A stretch of DNA of 64,000 bases from Roseococcus suduntuyensis (GCF_014196305.1 NZ_JACIDJ010000001.1:728194-792193), one strand, 5' to 3'; numbered from the stretch's first letter, positions 34,341 to 46,420 are shown. The notes: a model not told the origin generated them from the letters alone. A program made the numbers and translations.

Positions 34341-34697
34341 ATGGCGGCCGATGAGCCCGTGCTCGATGTCTCCGCGCTCGCGGCGCTGGAGGAGGTGGTC
34401 GGCGCCGCCGCCTCGGCCGAGATCGCGCGCCTGTTCCGCGAGGATTCCGAAAACCGGGTGGCGCGGGGCGGCGCGGCGCTGGCGGTGGGCGACCTGGCGG
34501 CGGTGGCGCGGGAGTTCCACGCGCTGAAATCCTCGGCGGCCACGCTCGGCGCGTGGCGCCTTTCCGCCCTGGCGGCCCGGCTGGAGGCCGCCGGGCTGGC
34601 GGGCGACGTGATGGCCGCCCGGCAGGTCGGGGTGGCGCTGGACGCCACCCTGCGCGCCACGCTGGACGCGCTGGCAGGCGGGCGCGCCGCTGCCTAG
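34341..34697 (+). CDS. Stand-alone histidine phosphotransfer (HPt) protein
   Basis: 118 residues forming a four-helix HPt bundle. The phosphorylatable His60 lies in HALKSSAATLG, the classic HxLKGS-like motif. Its partner is probably the REC-EAL protein encoded four bases upstream, and an upstream donor could be the hybrid kinase at 37042-39339. Both links are inferences. The TAG stop at 34695-34697 is the first triplet of repeat copy A, so the end of this protein is set by the repeat. Confidence 0.88.
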   Translation: MAADEPVLDVSALAALEEVVGAAASAEIARLFREDSENRVARGGAALAVGDLAAVAREFHALKSSAATLGAWRLSALAARLEAAGLAGDVMAARQVGVALDATLRATLDALAGGRAAA

Positions 34698-34795
34698 AGC
34701 GGGATGCGTTGAGGTGGAATCACCGAAAACGCTGAATCCCGCTCTCAACAAAGGTTGGAGCAGGCGACGTGAACGCATGTGAACGCAGCATGCTC
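34695..34795 (+). repeat. Two-hairpin intergenic repeat, copy A
   Basis: Hairpin 1: AGAGCGGGAT (34696-34705) pairs with ATCCCGCTCT (34736-34745), GCGT (34706-34709) with ACGC (34729-34732), and GGTG (34713-34716) with CACC (34721-34724) around a GAAT loop. The linker CAACAAAGG (34746-34754) is followed by a weaker second hairpin, GAGCA (34758-34762) with TGCTC (34791-34795), whose interior holds a direct repeat GTGAACGCA at 34769 and 34779. The opening TAG is the HPt stop codon. The element lies between the HPt gene and the convergent end of pyrG. Confidence 0.88.
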
Positions 34796-34805
34796 TGACG
34801 CCGCC

Positions 34806-36831
<2,026 letters not shown>

Positions 36832-36843
36832 GATCTGCGCCTC

Positions 36844-36939
36844 CTACAGCCTTGGGCCCAGGAACGCCAGAGGCGCCGCGACGCGCACGCCCCAGGGATG
36901 CGTCTTCTCGAAAATGTGCAACACCAGATTACGCGTCAT
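36844..36939 (-). CDS. Possible 31-residue leader peptide upstream of secG
   Basis: An open frame from ATG at 36939 to TAG at 36844 encodes MTRNLVLHIFEKTHPWGVRV and ten more residues (AAPLAFLGPRL region). Its stop is embedded in the TAGGAGG ribosome site of secG, an arrangement that can couple translation. There is no SD before its ATG, but TATCTA lies just upstream, so a leaderless transcript is conceivable. The ATG overlaps the edge of an AT-rich inverted repeat. It may be chance: short frames are common in GC-rich DNA. Confidence 0.25.
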   Translation of the reverse strand: MTRNLVLHIFEKTHPWGVRVAAPLAFLGPRL

Positions 36940-36955
36940 GCAAATAGATATTTGC
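36940..36955. promoter_or_regulatory. AT-rich perfect inverted repeat, candidate operator
   Basis: GCAAATA and its complement TATTTGC are separated by GA. This 16-base palindrome-like site stands out by its AT content in a roughly 70% GC region. It lies in the 210-base divergent gap between secG (minus) and the hybrid kinase (plus), so it could serve either. The arms loosely recall boxes of Fur/Mur-type metal regulators in alphaproteobacteria, but I cannot assign a factor. Confidence 0.45.
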
Positions 36956-37041
36956 CAGGATGATGAGGGGTTTCCTTCGCCCTTGCGTCCGGTTCACCAT
37001 GTTTCCGCCAGTCCGCGCCTGGCGCTGGGGTATAAGCAGAA

Positions 37042-39339
37042 ATGAATTCAGGGCCGGACGCCCACCCGACCGCCGCCGATCTTTTGCTGGAGATGGAGCT
37101 CGCGCCCGGCGAGGGCGCCGCCACGGCTCTGGTGGACGCGCTGCGGGAAGCGGCCGCGCAGGCGGGGTTCAGTCTGGACCTGGCGGCTTTGCAGGCCGCG
37201 ATCGAGGCACAGGGCCCGATCCAGCTTGTGCTCGCGCGCGCCCAGGACAGGCTGCTGCTGCTGACCATCCAGCCCGGCCGGGAAGGCCGCTTGGCCCTGG
37301 CCACCTGGTTGCCCACGACGGGGCGGCGGGTGGACCTGGACATCCAGCTTCTCCAGGCGGTGATGGACCAACTCCCCGCCGCCGTCTCCATCAAGGATTC
37401 CGAACGTCGCTACCGCTTCGTGAACCGCTGCTGGGAGGCCAGCCTGTCCTTGCGGCGGGCCGAGGTGTTGGGCCGCCGCTTCGAGGATCTGGAGGGGACC
37501 TGCCTTTCCCCCAAGACCTTCGCACGCCTGGCGGAGGAACTCCGCCGCGACGAGGAGGCCCTGATCGAGGGCCGGGCCACCGAGACCGAGAGCGAGCAGG
37601 CCTTCACCTCGCCCCATCGCGGGCCGCGCACCATGCTGGTCAGCAAGGTCCCGCTGCGCGGCCTGCACGACCCGCGCCCGGGCGTCCTCTCCGTCACGGT
37701 CGAGATCACGGAGCGCAAGCGGGCGGAGCAGGACCTGCGCGCGGCGACGGCCCAGCTGTCGGAGCGCAGCGCGGCGCTCTCGGCCGCGCGGGACCGGGCG
37801 GAGCGCGCCCGCCGCGACGCCGAGGCCGCCGCCCGCACCAAGGCCCGTTTCCTGGCCATGATGTCGCATGAACTGCGAACGCCCATGACCGGCGTGCTCG
37901 GCATGCTGGACCTGATGGAGGATGGCGGGGACGGGACCGAGGCGCGGGACCGGCTGCAGGCGCTGCGCGGCTCGGCCGAGGCGCTGATGCGCGTGCTGGA
38001 CGACATTCTGGATTATTCCTTGATCGAATCCGGCCATTTCGAATTGCGCGACGCGCCCTTCGACCCCGCGGCGCTGCTGCGCGAGGTGGCGGAGCAATTC
38101 GCCGCCCTGGCCGCCCGTCAGGGGCTGTTCCTGCATGTCGAGGTGGCGCCGGACCTGCCCGCGCAGGTGCTGGGCGACGCGCAGCGGCTGCGCCAGGTGC
38201 TGGGCCACCTGCTCAGCAATGGCGTGAAGTTCACCCAGGAGGGTGGGATCACGGTGCGGATGGGCACGGAGGCGGGGCCCGATGGCGCACCGTTGCTGGT
38301 GCTGAATGTGCTGGACACCGGGCCCGGCATCCCGCCCGAACGCCGGGCGGAATTGTTTCAACCCTATACACCGCTGGAGGAGGTCACCTCGCGCCGCGCC
38401 GGCGGCACGGGGCTTGGTCTCGTCATCTGCCGCCAGCTGGCCCATGCCATGCGCGGCGAGGTGGCCTGCGAAGATGCGCCAGGCGGGGGCGCGCTGTTCC
38501 GCTTCTCCCTGCCGCTGCGCCTGCCCGCGCCGCCCCGCGTCGCGCCGCGCCCCACCCCCGCGCGGGTGCTGGTGGTGGATGACGTGGCACTGAACCGCAA
38601 GGTCGTCTCCGCCATCCTGGAGCGGGACGGGCACCAGGTGGTGCTGGCCGCGACGGGCGAGGAGGCGGTGGCCCGCGTGGCCGAGGGGCCTCGCTTCGAC
38701 CTGGTGCTGATGGACCTGCACATGCCGGGCATGGACGGCATCGCCGCCACCGCGGCCATCCGGGCACTGCCGGGCGAGGCGGGGCGGGTGCCGGTGCACG
38801 CGCTGACGGCCGATGTCTTCGCGCGGACCAGTCCGGAATATGCCATGGCAGGCTTCACCGGCTTCCTGACCAAGCCGCTGGACTGGGCGGCCATCCGCCA
38901 GGCCATCGCCGCGGCCCCGGCCGGCGAGGCCACGACCGAGGCCGCGCCGGCCGCCGATGGCGCCCCCGTGCTGGACCGCGCGCAGCTGGCCGGCATGTTC
39001 GAGGGGCTGCCGCGGGATGCGGTGGACCAGATGTATCAGGAATTCCTGCGCAGCCTGCATGACGCCCTGGCGCGCCTGCGCGCGCAGCGTGACCGCGATG
39101 ACGGCGCCGCCCTGGCGCGGGAGGCGCATTCGCTGAAGGGCCTGGCGGGCAATTTCGGCGCCGCGCGCCTCGCGGAGGCGGCCGCCACCCTGCAAAGCCG
39201 ACTCGATTCGGGCAGCGTGGTCGCCAGCCTGCCGATGGCCTCGCTGGAGGCCGCTTACAGCGACACCGCCGAAGCCATCCAGGCCGGCACCCACCTGCAC
39301 CTCCTCGACGCGGCCTTTCCGCCGCCGCGCCCGCACTGA
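37042..39339 (+). CDS. Hybrid sensor histidine kinase (PAS-HisKA-HATPase-REC-HPt)
   Basis: 765 residues, no membrane helix. N-terminal region of unknown type (1-100), PAS domain (about 108-225, starting 'QAVMDQLPAAVSIKDSERRY'), coiled coil, HisKA with His276 (MMSHELRTPMTGVLG), HATPase (about 380-500; DTGPGIP and GGTGLGLVI), receiver with Asp558 (LVLMDLHMPGMDG), and C-terminal HPt with His696 (AHSLKGLAGNFG). This is a complete unorthodox phosphorelay kinase. Its target may be the REC-EAL protein 2.7 kb away, by proximity only. No SD precedes the ATG; TATAAG lies five bases upstream of it, so a leaderless mRNA is possible. Confidence 0.93.
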   Translation: MNSGPDAHPTAADLLLEMELAPGEGAATALVDALREAAAQAGFSLDLAALQAAIEAQGPIQLVLARAQDRLLLLTIQPGREGRLALATWLPTTGRRVDLDIQLLQAVMDQLPAAVSIKDSERRYRFVNRCWEASLSLRRAEVLGRRFEDLEGTCLSPKTFARLAEELRRDEEALIEGRATETESEQAFTSPHRGPRTMLVSKVPLRGLHDPRPGVLSVTVEITERKRAEQDLRAATAQLSERSAALSAARDRAERARRDAEAAARTKARFLAMMSHELRTPMTGVLGMLDLMEDGGDGTEARDRLQALRGSAEALMRVLDDILDYSLIESGHFELRDAPFDPAALLREVAEQFAALAARQGLFLHVEVAPDLPAQVLGDAQRLRQVLGHLLSNGVKFTQEGGITVRMGTEAGPDGAPLLVLNVLDTGPGIPPERRAELFQPYTPLEEVTSRRAGGTGLGLVICRQLAHAMRGEVACEDAPGGGALFRFSLPLRLPAPPRVAPRPTPARVLVVDDVALNRKVVSAILERDGHQVVLAATGEEAVARVAEGPRFDLVLMDLHMPGMDGIAATAAIRALPGEAGRVPVHALTADVFARTSPEYAMAGFTGFLTKPLDWAAIRQAIAAAPAGEATTEAAPAADGAPVLDRAQLAGMFEGLPRDAVDQMYQEFLRSLHDALARLRAQRDRDDGAALAREAHSLKGLAGNFGAARLAEAAATLQSRLDSGSVVASLPMASLEAAYSDTAEAIQAGTHLHLLDAAFPPPRPH

Positions 39340-39353
39340 GGATCGGCACGCCG

Positions 39354-40070
39354 ATGACCGAAGACCATGGCCTCGCCGCGCGCCGCCTGATCCGTGCCGC
39401 GCGGGCCGCGACCCTCGCCACCCAGCTCGACGGCCAGCCCTTCGCGAGCCTCGTCACCCCGGCCTCAGCGCCGGACCTCTCGCCCCTGCTCTGGCTCTCC
39501 CGCCTGTCGGAGCACACCCGCCACCTGGAGCGCGAGCCCCGCTGCGCCCTGCTCTTCACCGGGCCGGGCGAGGGCCCCAACCCGCAGACCGCCCCGCGCG
39601 TGACGCTGACGGGTCTGGCGGAACGGGTGGAGGACCCGGCGTTGAAGGCGCGCTGGCTGGCGCGGCACCCCTATGCCGCCCTCTACGCCGATTTCGCGGA
39701 TTTCGGCCTGTGGCGGATCGCGCCGCAGGGGGCGCTCATGGTCGAGGGTTTCGCCCGCGCCCACCGGCTGCGCGAAGCCGCCCTTCGGCCCGACCCGGCC
39801 CATGTGGCGGCGCTGCTGGCGGCCGAGCCCGACATCATCGCGCATGTGAACGAGGACCATGCCGACGCCATCGCGGCCATCGCCCTGCATCTGCCCGGCG
39901 GCGGGCCCGGCGTGTGGAAGCTGGCGGCCGTGGATACCGAGGGTTGTGACCTCGTGGAGGGCGAGCGAGTGCTTCGCCTGGAATTTCAAATGGGTGCCAC
40001 AAATGCGGACTCGGTTCGGCGGGAACTGGTACTTGCCGCGCGCGCGGCCCGTGCTGCATCGCACCAATGA
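39354..40070 (+). CDS. HugZ-like pyridoxamine-phosphate-oxidase-fold protein with DUF2470
   Basis: 238 residues. A split-barrel flavin/heme-binding domain (about 10-150, 'ATLATQLDGQPFASLVTPAS' and 'DFADFGLWRIAPQGALMVEGFARA') is joined to a C-terminal DUF2470 domain (about 155-235, 'IIAHVNEDHADAIAAIAL'). This is the layout of HugZ/HutZ heme-utilisation proteins, which degrade or hold heme. The C-terminal His in NEDH is the expected heme-side residue. No heme uptake genes are beside it, so a general flavoprotein role is possible. It lies 14 bases after the hybrid kinase. Confidence 0.82.
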   Translation: MTEDHGLAARRLIRAARAATLATQLDGQPFASLVTPASAPDLSPLLWLSRLSEHTRHLEREPRCALLFTGPGEGPNPQTAPRVTLTGLAERVEDPALKARWLARHPYAALYADFADFGLWRIAPQGALMVEGFARAHRLREAALRPDPAHVAALLAAEPDIIAHVNEDHADAIAAIALHLPGGGPGVWKLAAVDTEGCDLVEGERVLRLEFQMGATNADSVRRELVLAARAARAASHQ

Positions 40071-40120
40071 CGCCCACACAATGATTTGGGCAAGCCCTGG
40101 AAATGAACGGCTTTTCAGGA

Positions 40121-40149
40121 TTGACGCTTTTCCCGGCTCGGCCCTATCT
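40121..40149 (+). promoter_or_regulatory. Probable sigma-70-type promoter of pckA
   Basis: TTGACG at 40121-40126 and CTATCT at 40144-40149 are separated by exactly 17 bases, about 80 bases before the pckA ATG and in the only sizeable gap (158 bases) around the gene. Confidence 0.55.
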
Positions 40150-40228
40150 CCCGCCCATATCGTGATCGCATGGCTTCCTGCAGGAGGCGTGACCGGTCTG
40201 CTGTGCGCCCCCGAAGGAGGCTTATTTC

Positions 40229-41818
<1,590 letters not shown>

Positions 41819-41822
41819 CGCC

Positions 41823-42215
41823 ATGCCGGATGGCAGCGGGTTCGGACGCGGGCCGCAGGCCCGCAACGTGCTGGGCGGGACATTGGTCCCGTGCAGCATG
41901 GACCCGCTGACCGGATGGTATCGCGATGGCTGCTGCAAGACGGACGAGCACGACCATGGCAGCCACACCGTCTGCGCCGTGATGACGGCGGAGTTCCTGG
42001 AATTCTCCCGCGGCGTGGGCAATGACCTGTCCACGCCGCGCCCGGAATACCACTTCCCGTGCCTGAAACCCGGTGACCAATGGTGCCTTTGCGCCATGCG
42101 CTGGGAACAGGCGCGTCAGGCCGGGGTGGCGCCGCGCGTGGTGCTGGCGGCGACCAATGTGGCGGCGCTGCGCTACTGCGCCCTGGAAGACCTCCAGGCG
42201 CACGCCTCCGCCTGA
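41823..42215 (+). CDS. DUF2237 family protein
   Basis: 130-residue protein of an uncharacterised, highly conserved family. ARNVLGGTLVPCSMDPLTGW, YRDGCCKTDEHDHGSHTVCA, FSRGVGNDLSTPRPEYHFP and PGDQWCLCAMRW are its signature blocks, with conserved cysteines. Function is unknown. It begins four bases after pckA and is likely co-transcribed. The association may be incidental. Confidence 0.88.
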   Translation: MPDGSGFGRGPQARNVLGGTLVPCSMDPLTGWYRDGCCKTDEHDHGSHTVCAVMTAEFLEFSRGVGNDLSTPRPEYHFPCLKPGDQWCLCAMRWEQARQAGVAPRVVLAATNVAALRYCALEDLQAHASA

Positions 42216-42218
42216 GGC

Positions 42219-43412
42219 CTACTCCGCCGCCGCCAAGACCCGCCGGCCACGCTTCTGCTCCTGCCACAGCGCCATCGCCACCGCGATGCCCATGAACCCG
42301 GCCGCCGCGACGAAGATCGCCTGGGGCTGGCCGTTGTCCAGCAGCGCGCCGAACATCAGCGGCCCCGCGATGCCACCGATGTTGAAGCCGGTGGTCACGA
42401 TGCCGAACACCGCCCCCGCCTGGCCCGGCGGCGCCGCCGCCCGCACAAGCATGTCGCGCGAGGGCATGATGAGGCCCGTCAGGAAGCCCGAGGCCGCCAT
42501 CACCACCGTCAGCGGCACCACGCCCATGGGCACCAGCCCGGCGACCAGGATCAGCACCGCCGCCGCGCCGAAGCCCGCCGCCGCCACCAGCCCGTGGCGG
42601 CGCGTGCGGTCGGCGATGAAGCCCCCGGCCAGCACGCCCACTGCGCTCAGTGCCAGCCAGGCTGTGAGCGCGATGTTGGCCGAGGCCAGCGACAACCCGC
42701 TGAAGGCCCCCCAGGCTGAGACCGCGAAGCTCTGCACGCCGCCCGCCGAAAGGCTGATCAGCACGAAGAACACCGTCAGCGTCAGCACCGCCGCGCTGAA
42801 CACGCTGGGCGCGCCGGGCGCCGCCTTTGGGCGTGGGGGGGCCGGCCGTTCGGACAGCGCCGGGCGGATCAGTGGCAGGGCCAGCAGCGGCCCCAGCAGC
42901 CCCGCCGCGACCAGCGCGCCGCCCAGCCCGAAGACCCAGGCCGTGCCCAGCATGAAGGCGGGCGCGACCGCGCCGCCGAGATAGCCCGCGAAGGTGTGGA
43001 TGGAAAAGGCGCGGCCCACATGGTCCTCGGCCACGTCGCGGCCCAGGATGGCGTAGTCGGCCGGGTGATAGACGCTGTTGGCCAACCCCAGCAGCGCCGA
43101 GGCCGCCAGCAGCCAGGAATATTCCTGGAAGATGCCAGCGAGCGCCAGGGCGAAGCCCCCCAGCATCATCCCCGTCACCAGCACGCGGTGCGGCCCCCAG
43201 CGGTCCACCAGGAAGCCCATGGGCGCCTGGGTGAAGAAGGAGACGATGTTGAACACCGTCAGCGCGATGCCGAGTTCGAGGAAGCTCACCCCCATCGCGT
43301 CCCGCAGCAGCGGGAACAGCGGCGGCAGGGCCAGGATGTGCAGGTGGCTGACGAAATGCGCGCCGGAAATGGCGAAGAGGGTGCGGCGTTCGTCGCGGGA
43401 GAAGCCCGACAT
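42219..43412 (-). CDS. Major facilitator superfamily transporter
   Basis: 397 residues with about twelve membrane helices and no signal sequence. The loop between helices 2 and 3 (MGFLVDRWGPHRVLVTGMML) is the MFS signature. NSVYHPADYAILGRDV near residue 115 is typical of the fosmidomycin-resistance-like efflux subgroup. Substrate is not assignable. It starts one base after the polA stop on the same strand and converges with DUF2237, leaving three bases. Confidence 0.88.
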   Translation of the reverse strand: MSGFSRDERRTLFAISGAHFVSHLHILALPPLFPLLRDAMGVSFLELGIALTVFNIVSFFTQAPMGFLVDRWGPHRVLVTGMMLGGFALALAGIFQEYSWLLAASALLGLANSVYHPADYAILGRDVAEDHVGRAFSIHTFAGYLGGAVAPAFMLGTAWVFGLGGALVAAGLLGPLLALPLIRPALSERPAPPRPKAAPGAPSVFSAAVLTLTVFFVLISLSAGGVQSFAVSAWGAFSGLSLASANIALTAWLALSAVGVLAGGFIADRTRRHGLVAAAGFGAAAVLILVAGLVPMGVVPLTVVMAASGFLTGLIMPSRDMLVRAAAPPGQAGAVFGIVTTGFNIGGIAGPLMFGALLDNGQPQAIFVAAAGFMGIAVAMALWQEQKRGRRVLAAAE

Positions 43413-43413
43413 C

Positions 43414-46215
43414 TCAGTGCGCCTCCGCCCAGGACCGGCCGTGGCCCACCTCGACCAGCAGCGGCACGCGCAGCTGCGCCACGCTCTCCATCACGGATTT
43501 GAGGGTGGCGGCGGTGGCATCCACCTCGGCCTCGGGCACCTCCAGCACCAGCTCGTCATGCACCTGCAGCAGCATGCGGGCGGAGAGGCCCGCATCCCGC
43601 AGCGCCTGGGGCACGCGCACCATGGCGCGCTTGATGACCTCGGCGGCCCCGCCCTGGAAGGGGGCGTTGATGGCCTGGCGCTCGGCCCCGCCGCGGCGCA
43701 CCGGGTCCTTGGACTTGATGTCCGCGATCCAGAGCCGCCGCCCGAAGGGGCTCAGCACATGGCCATGGATGCGCGCCTCGTCCTTGAGGCGCTCCATCTC
43801 GGCGCGGATGCCGGGGTATTGCGCGAAATAGGCGTCAATGATGCCGCGCGCCTCGCCCGGGCCGATGCCAAGGCGCGCGCCCAGCCCGAAGGCGCTCATG
43901 CCATAGATGATGCCGAAATTGATGGTCTTGGCGCGGCGGCGCGCCTCCTTGTCCACCTTGCCGGGTTCCAGGTGGAAGATTTCCGCGGCGGTGCGGCTGT
44001 GGATGTCCTCGCCATTGGCGAAGGCCTCGCGCAGCGTCGGTACGTCGGCCAGGTGCGCCAGCAGGCGCAGCTCGATCTGGCTGTAGTCCGCGCTCATCAG
44101 CACATGGCCGGGCTCGGCCACGAAGGCGCGGCGGATGCGGACACCCTCCTCGGTGCGGATGGGGATGTTCTGGAGGTTGGGCTCGGTGGAGGACAGCCGC
44201 CCCGTGCTGGTGATGGCCATCGAGAAATCGGTGTGCACGCGCCCATCGGCGGCGAGTGCCGCCGCCAGCCCCTCCACATAGGTGGATTTCAGCTTGGCCA
44301 GCTGCCGCCAGTCCAGCACGGTGCGCGCGAGTTCGACGCCCTGCGCGGCCAATTCCTCCAGCACCGAGGCATCGGTGGAATAGGCGCCGGTCTTGCCCTT
44401 CTTGCCGCCCTTTAGGCCCATTTCCTGAAACAGGATTTCGCCCAACTGCTTGGGCGAGCCCACGTTGAAGGGGCGGCCCACAAGGCGGTGGCACTCGGCC
44501 TCCAGAACCACCAGGCGCTCGGCGAAATCCTGGCCGATGCGGGCGAGTTCCGCGCCATCCACCTTGATGCCGGCCGTCTCCATGGCGGCCAGCACCGGGA
44601 TCATCCGGCGTTCCACCTGCTCGTAGAGGGCCAGCGCCTTCTCGGCCCGCAGCCGTGGGCGCAGCGCGTGCCACAGCCGCAGCGTGACGTCGGCATCTTC
44701 GGCGGCGTAGGCGGTGGCGCGGTCCAGCGGCACCTGCGCGAAGCTGATGCGCGCGCGGCCCGTGCCCGTGACCTCGTCGAAGGAGATGGGCTTGTGGCCA
44801 AGATGGAGCTGCGACAGCTCATCCATCCCATGCCCGTGCAGCCCGGCCTCCAGCGCGTAGGAGATCATCATGGTGTCGTCGAGCGGCGCAACCGTGAGGC
44901 CCCCATTGGCCGGGTTGGCCAGCACCTCGACATCGTATTTCGCGTTGTGCAGCACCTTGAGCACGCCCGGATCGGCCAGAAGCGGCCGCAGCGCCTCAAC
45001 GGCCTCCGCCTGGGGCAGTTGCGCGGGCATCTCGGTCAGCATGTCGGCGGGCGCGTGGCCGAGCGGGATATAGGCCGCGCGCCCAGGTGCGGTGGCCAGG
45101 CAGATGCCCACCAGCCGGGCCGCCAGCGCATCGAGGCTGGTGGTCTCGGTGTCCAGCGCCACGACGCCGGCGGCGCGTGCCTCGACGATCCAGGCGTCCA
45201 GCGTCGCGCGATCGGTGATGGTGGTGTAGGGGCCGAAGGGCGCGGCTTCCGGCGAGGCCTCGGCGGTGTCCACCACCGGCCGCGGACGATGCGGCGCCCC
45301 GCCATCGCCCTCGCCCAACCGGGCCAGCAAGGAACGAAAATTGTTCTCGCGCAGGAAGGCCAGCAGGCGCGCGGGCTCGGGCGCGCGGGCGCGCATGTCC
45401 TCGACCGGGCAGGGCAGGGGGGCGTTGACGTCGAGCTGTACCAGCTTGCGCGAGATGCGCGCGGCCTCGGCATGGGTTTGCAGCACCTCGCGCCGCTTGG
45501 GCTGCTTGATCTCGCCGGCGCGGGCCAGCAGCGTCTCCAGGTCGCCATACTCGGTGATGAGCTGGGCGGCGGTCTTGATGCCGATGCCGGGCACGCCCGG
45601 CACATTGTCGGTGGCGTCGCCGGCCAGCGCCTGGACCTCGACCACCTTCTCGGGCGCCACGCCGAATTTCTCCATCACCTCGGGCGCGCGGATGGGCTTC
45701 TGCTTGATGGGGTCCAGCATGATCACGCGGTCGCGGATCAGCTGCATCAAATCCTTGTCGGAGGAGACGATGGTGACGCGCCCGCCCTCCGCCTCGAATT
45801 CGCGGGCGTAGCTGGCGATGAGGTCATCGGCCTCGAAGCCCGGCAGTTCCACGCGGCAGACGCCGAAGGCATCGGTCGCGTCGCGGATCAGGGCGAACTG
45901 GGGAACGAGTTCTTCCGGCGGCTCGGGCCGGTGCGCCTTGTAGGCGGGGTAGATCGCGTTGCGGAAAGTCTCGCGCGCGCTGTCGAACACCACGGCGATG
46001 TGGCTGGCGACATGCTGGCTGAGGAACTTCTCCAGCATCTGCGCGAAGCCGAACACCGCGTTCACCGGCGTGCCGTCCGGGCGCGTCATGGGTGGCAGGG
46101 CGTGGTAGGCGCGGAAGATGTAGCCGCTGCCATCCACCAGGATCAGGTGGCGGTCCTCGGCGGGCAAGGCGGGGCGCGACGCCTCCGCCACGCCCTCAAT
46201 GGGCGTGGTCGTCAC
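43414..46215 (-). CDS. polA: DNA polymerase I
   Basis: 933 residues with all three activities. The 5' nuclease domain (about 20-310) holds 'LILVDGSGYIFRAYHALPP', SSDKDLMQLI and 'GDATDNVPGVPGIG'. The 3'-5' exonuclease (about 335-525) has its metal residues in VVALDTETTSLDA, HNAKYDVEVL and YAAEDADVTLRL, so proofreading should be active. The polymerase (about 560-933) has SADYSQIELRLLAH, RRRAKTINFGIIYGMSA and LLQVHDELVLEVP. The only suitable start is GTG at 46215, with GAAGGA about ten bases upstream. It overlaps the zinc-finger gene by 20 bases. Confidence 0.97.
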   Translation of the reverse strand: MTTTPIEGVAEASRPALPAEDRHLILVDGSGYIFRAYHALPPMTRPDGTPVNAVFGFAQMLEKFLSQHVASHIAVVFDSARETFRNAIYPAYKAHRPEPPEELVPQFALIRDATDAFGVCRVELPGFEADDLIASYAREFEAEGGRVTIVSSDKDLMQLIRDRVIMLDPIKQKPIRAPEVMEKFGVAPEKVVEVQALAGDATDNVPGVPGIGIKTAAQLITEYGDLETLLARAGEIKQPKRREVLQTHAEAARISRKLVQLDVNAPLPCPVEDMRARAPEPARLLAFLRENNFRSLLARLGEGDGGAPHRPRPVVDTAEASPEAAPFGPYTTITDRATLDAWIVEARAAGVVALDTETTSLDALAARLVGICLATAPGRAAYIPLGHAPADMLTEMPAQLPQAEAVEALRPLLADPGVLKVLHNAKYDVEVLANPANGGLTVAPLDDTMMISYALEAGLHGHGMDELSQLHLGHKPISFDEVTGTGRARISFAQVPLDRATAYAAEDADVTLRLWHALRPRLRAEKALALYEQVERRMIPVLAAMETAGIKVDGAELARIGQDFAERLVVLEAECHRLVGRPFNVGSPKQLGEILFQEMGLKGGKKGKTGAYSTDASVLEELAAQGVELARTVLDWRQLAKLKSTYVEGLAAALAADGRVHTDFSMAITSTGRLSSTEPNLQNIPIRTEEGVRIRRAFVAEPGHVLMSADYSQIELRLLAHLADVPTLREAFANGEDIHSRTAAEIFHLEPGKVDKEARRRAKTINFGIIYGMSAFGLGARLGIGPGEARGIIDAYFAQYPGIRAEMERLKDEARIHGHVLSPFGRRLWIADIKSKDPVRRGGAERQAINAPFQGGAAEVIKRAMVRVPQALRDAGLSARMLLQVHDELVLEVPEAEVDATAATLKSVMESVAQLRVPLLVEVGHGRSWAEAH

Positions 46216-46420
46216 CCGCCCCGTCCTTCAGGCGCCAGGTGCGGGAGCAATAGGGGCAGGTCACCTGCTCGTGCTCGATGCGCATGAAGATGGAGGGGTG
46301 GCCCAGCGTGCCGCCGCCGCCATCGCAGCGCACCTGGCGCGTTTCCACCATGATGACCTCCTGCGGGGTGACGCCCTCGGTCAGGACGGGGGTATAGCCG
46401 GTGATCTGCGGGTCGCGCAT
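46196..46420 (-). CDS. Zinc-finger CHCC (NDUFS6-like) small protein
   Basis: 74 residues. Cys in VRCDGGGG, His in LGHPSIFM and CPYC near the end form the Cys-His-Cys-Cys zinc site of the family that includes the mitochondrial complex I accessory subunit NDUFS6. In alphaproteobacteria these are short stand-alone proteins, and a link to complex I is by homology only. Its stop lies inside polA (20-base overlap), so polA is probably translated from the same message. An internal Met 24 codons in is an alternative start. Confidence 0.8.
   Translation of the reverse strand: MRDPQITGYTPVLTEGVTPQEVIMVETRQVRCDGGGGTLGHPSIFMRIEHEQVTCPYCSRTWRLKDGAGDDHAH

Noticed and set aside
34711..34735. Tandem G-A internal loop of the repeat as a k-turn
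   Set aside because: Copy A could form G-A pairs next to the inner stem, but copies C and D do not keep the required bases, so only a purine-rich internal loop is claimed.
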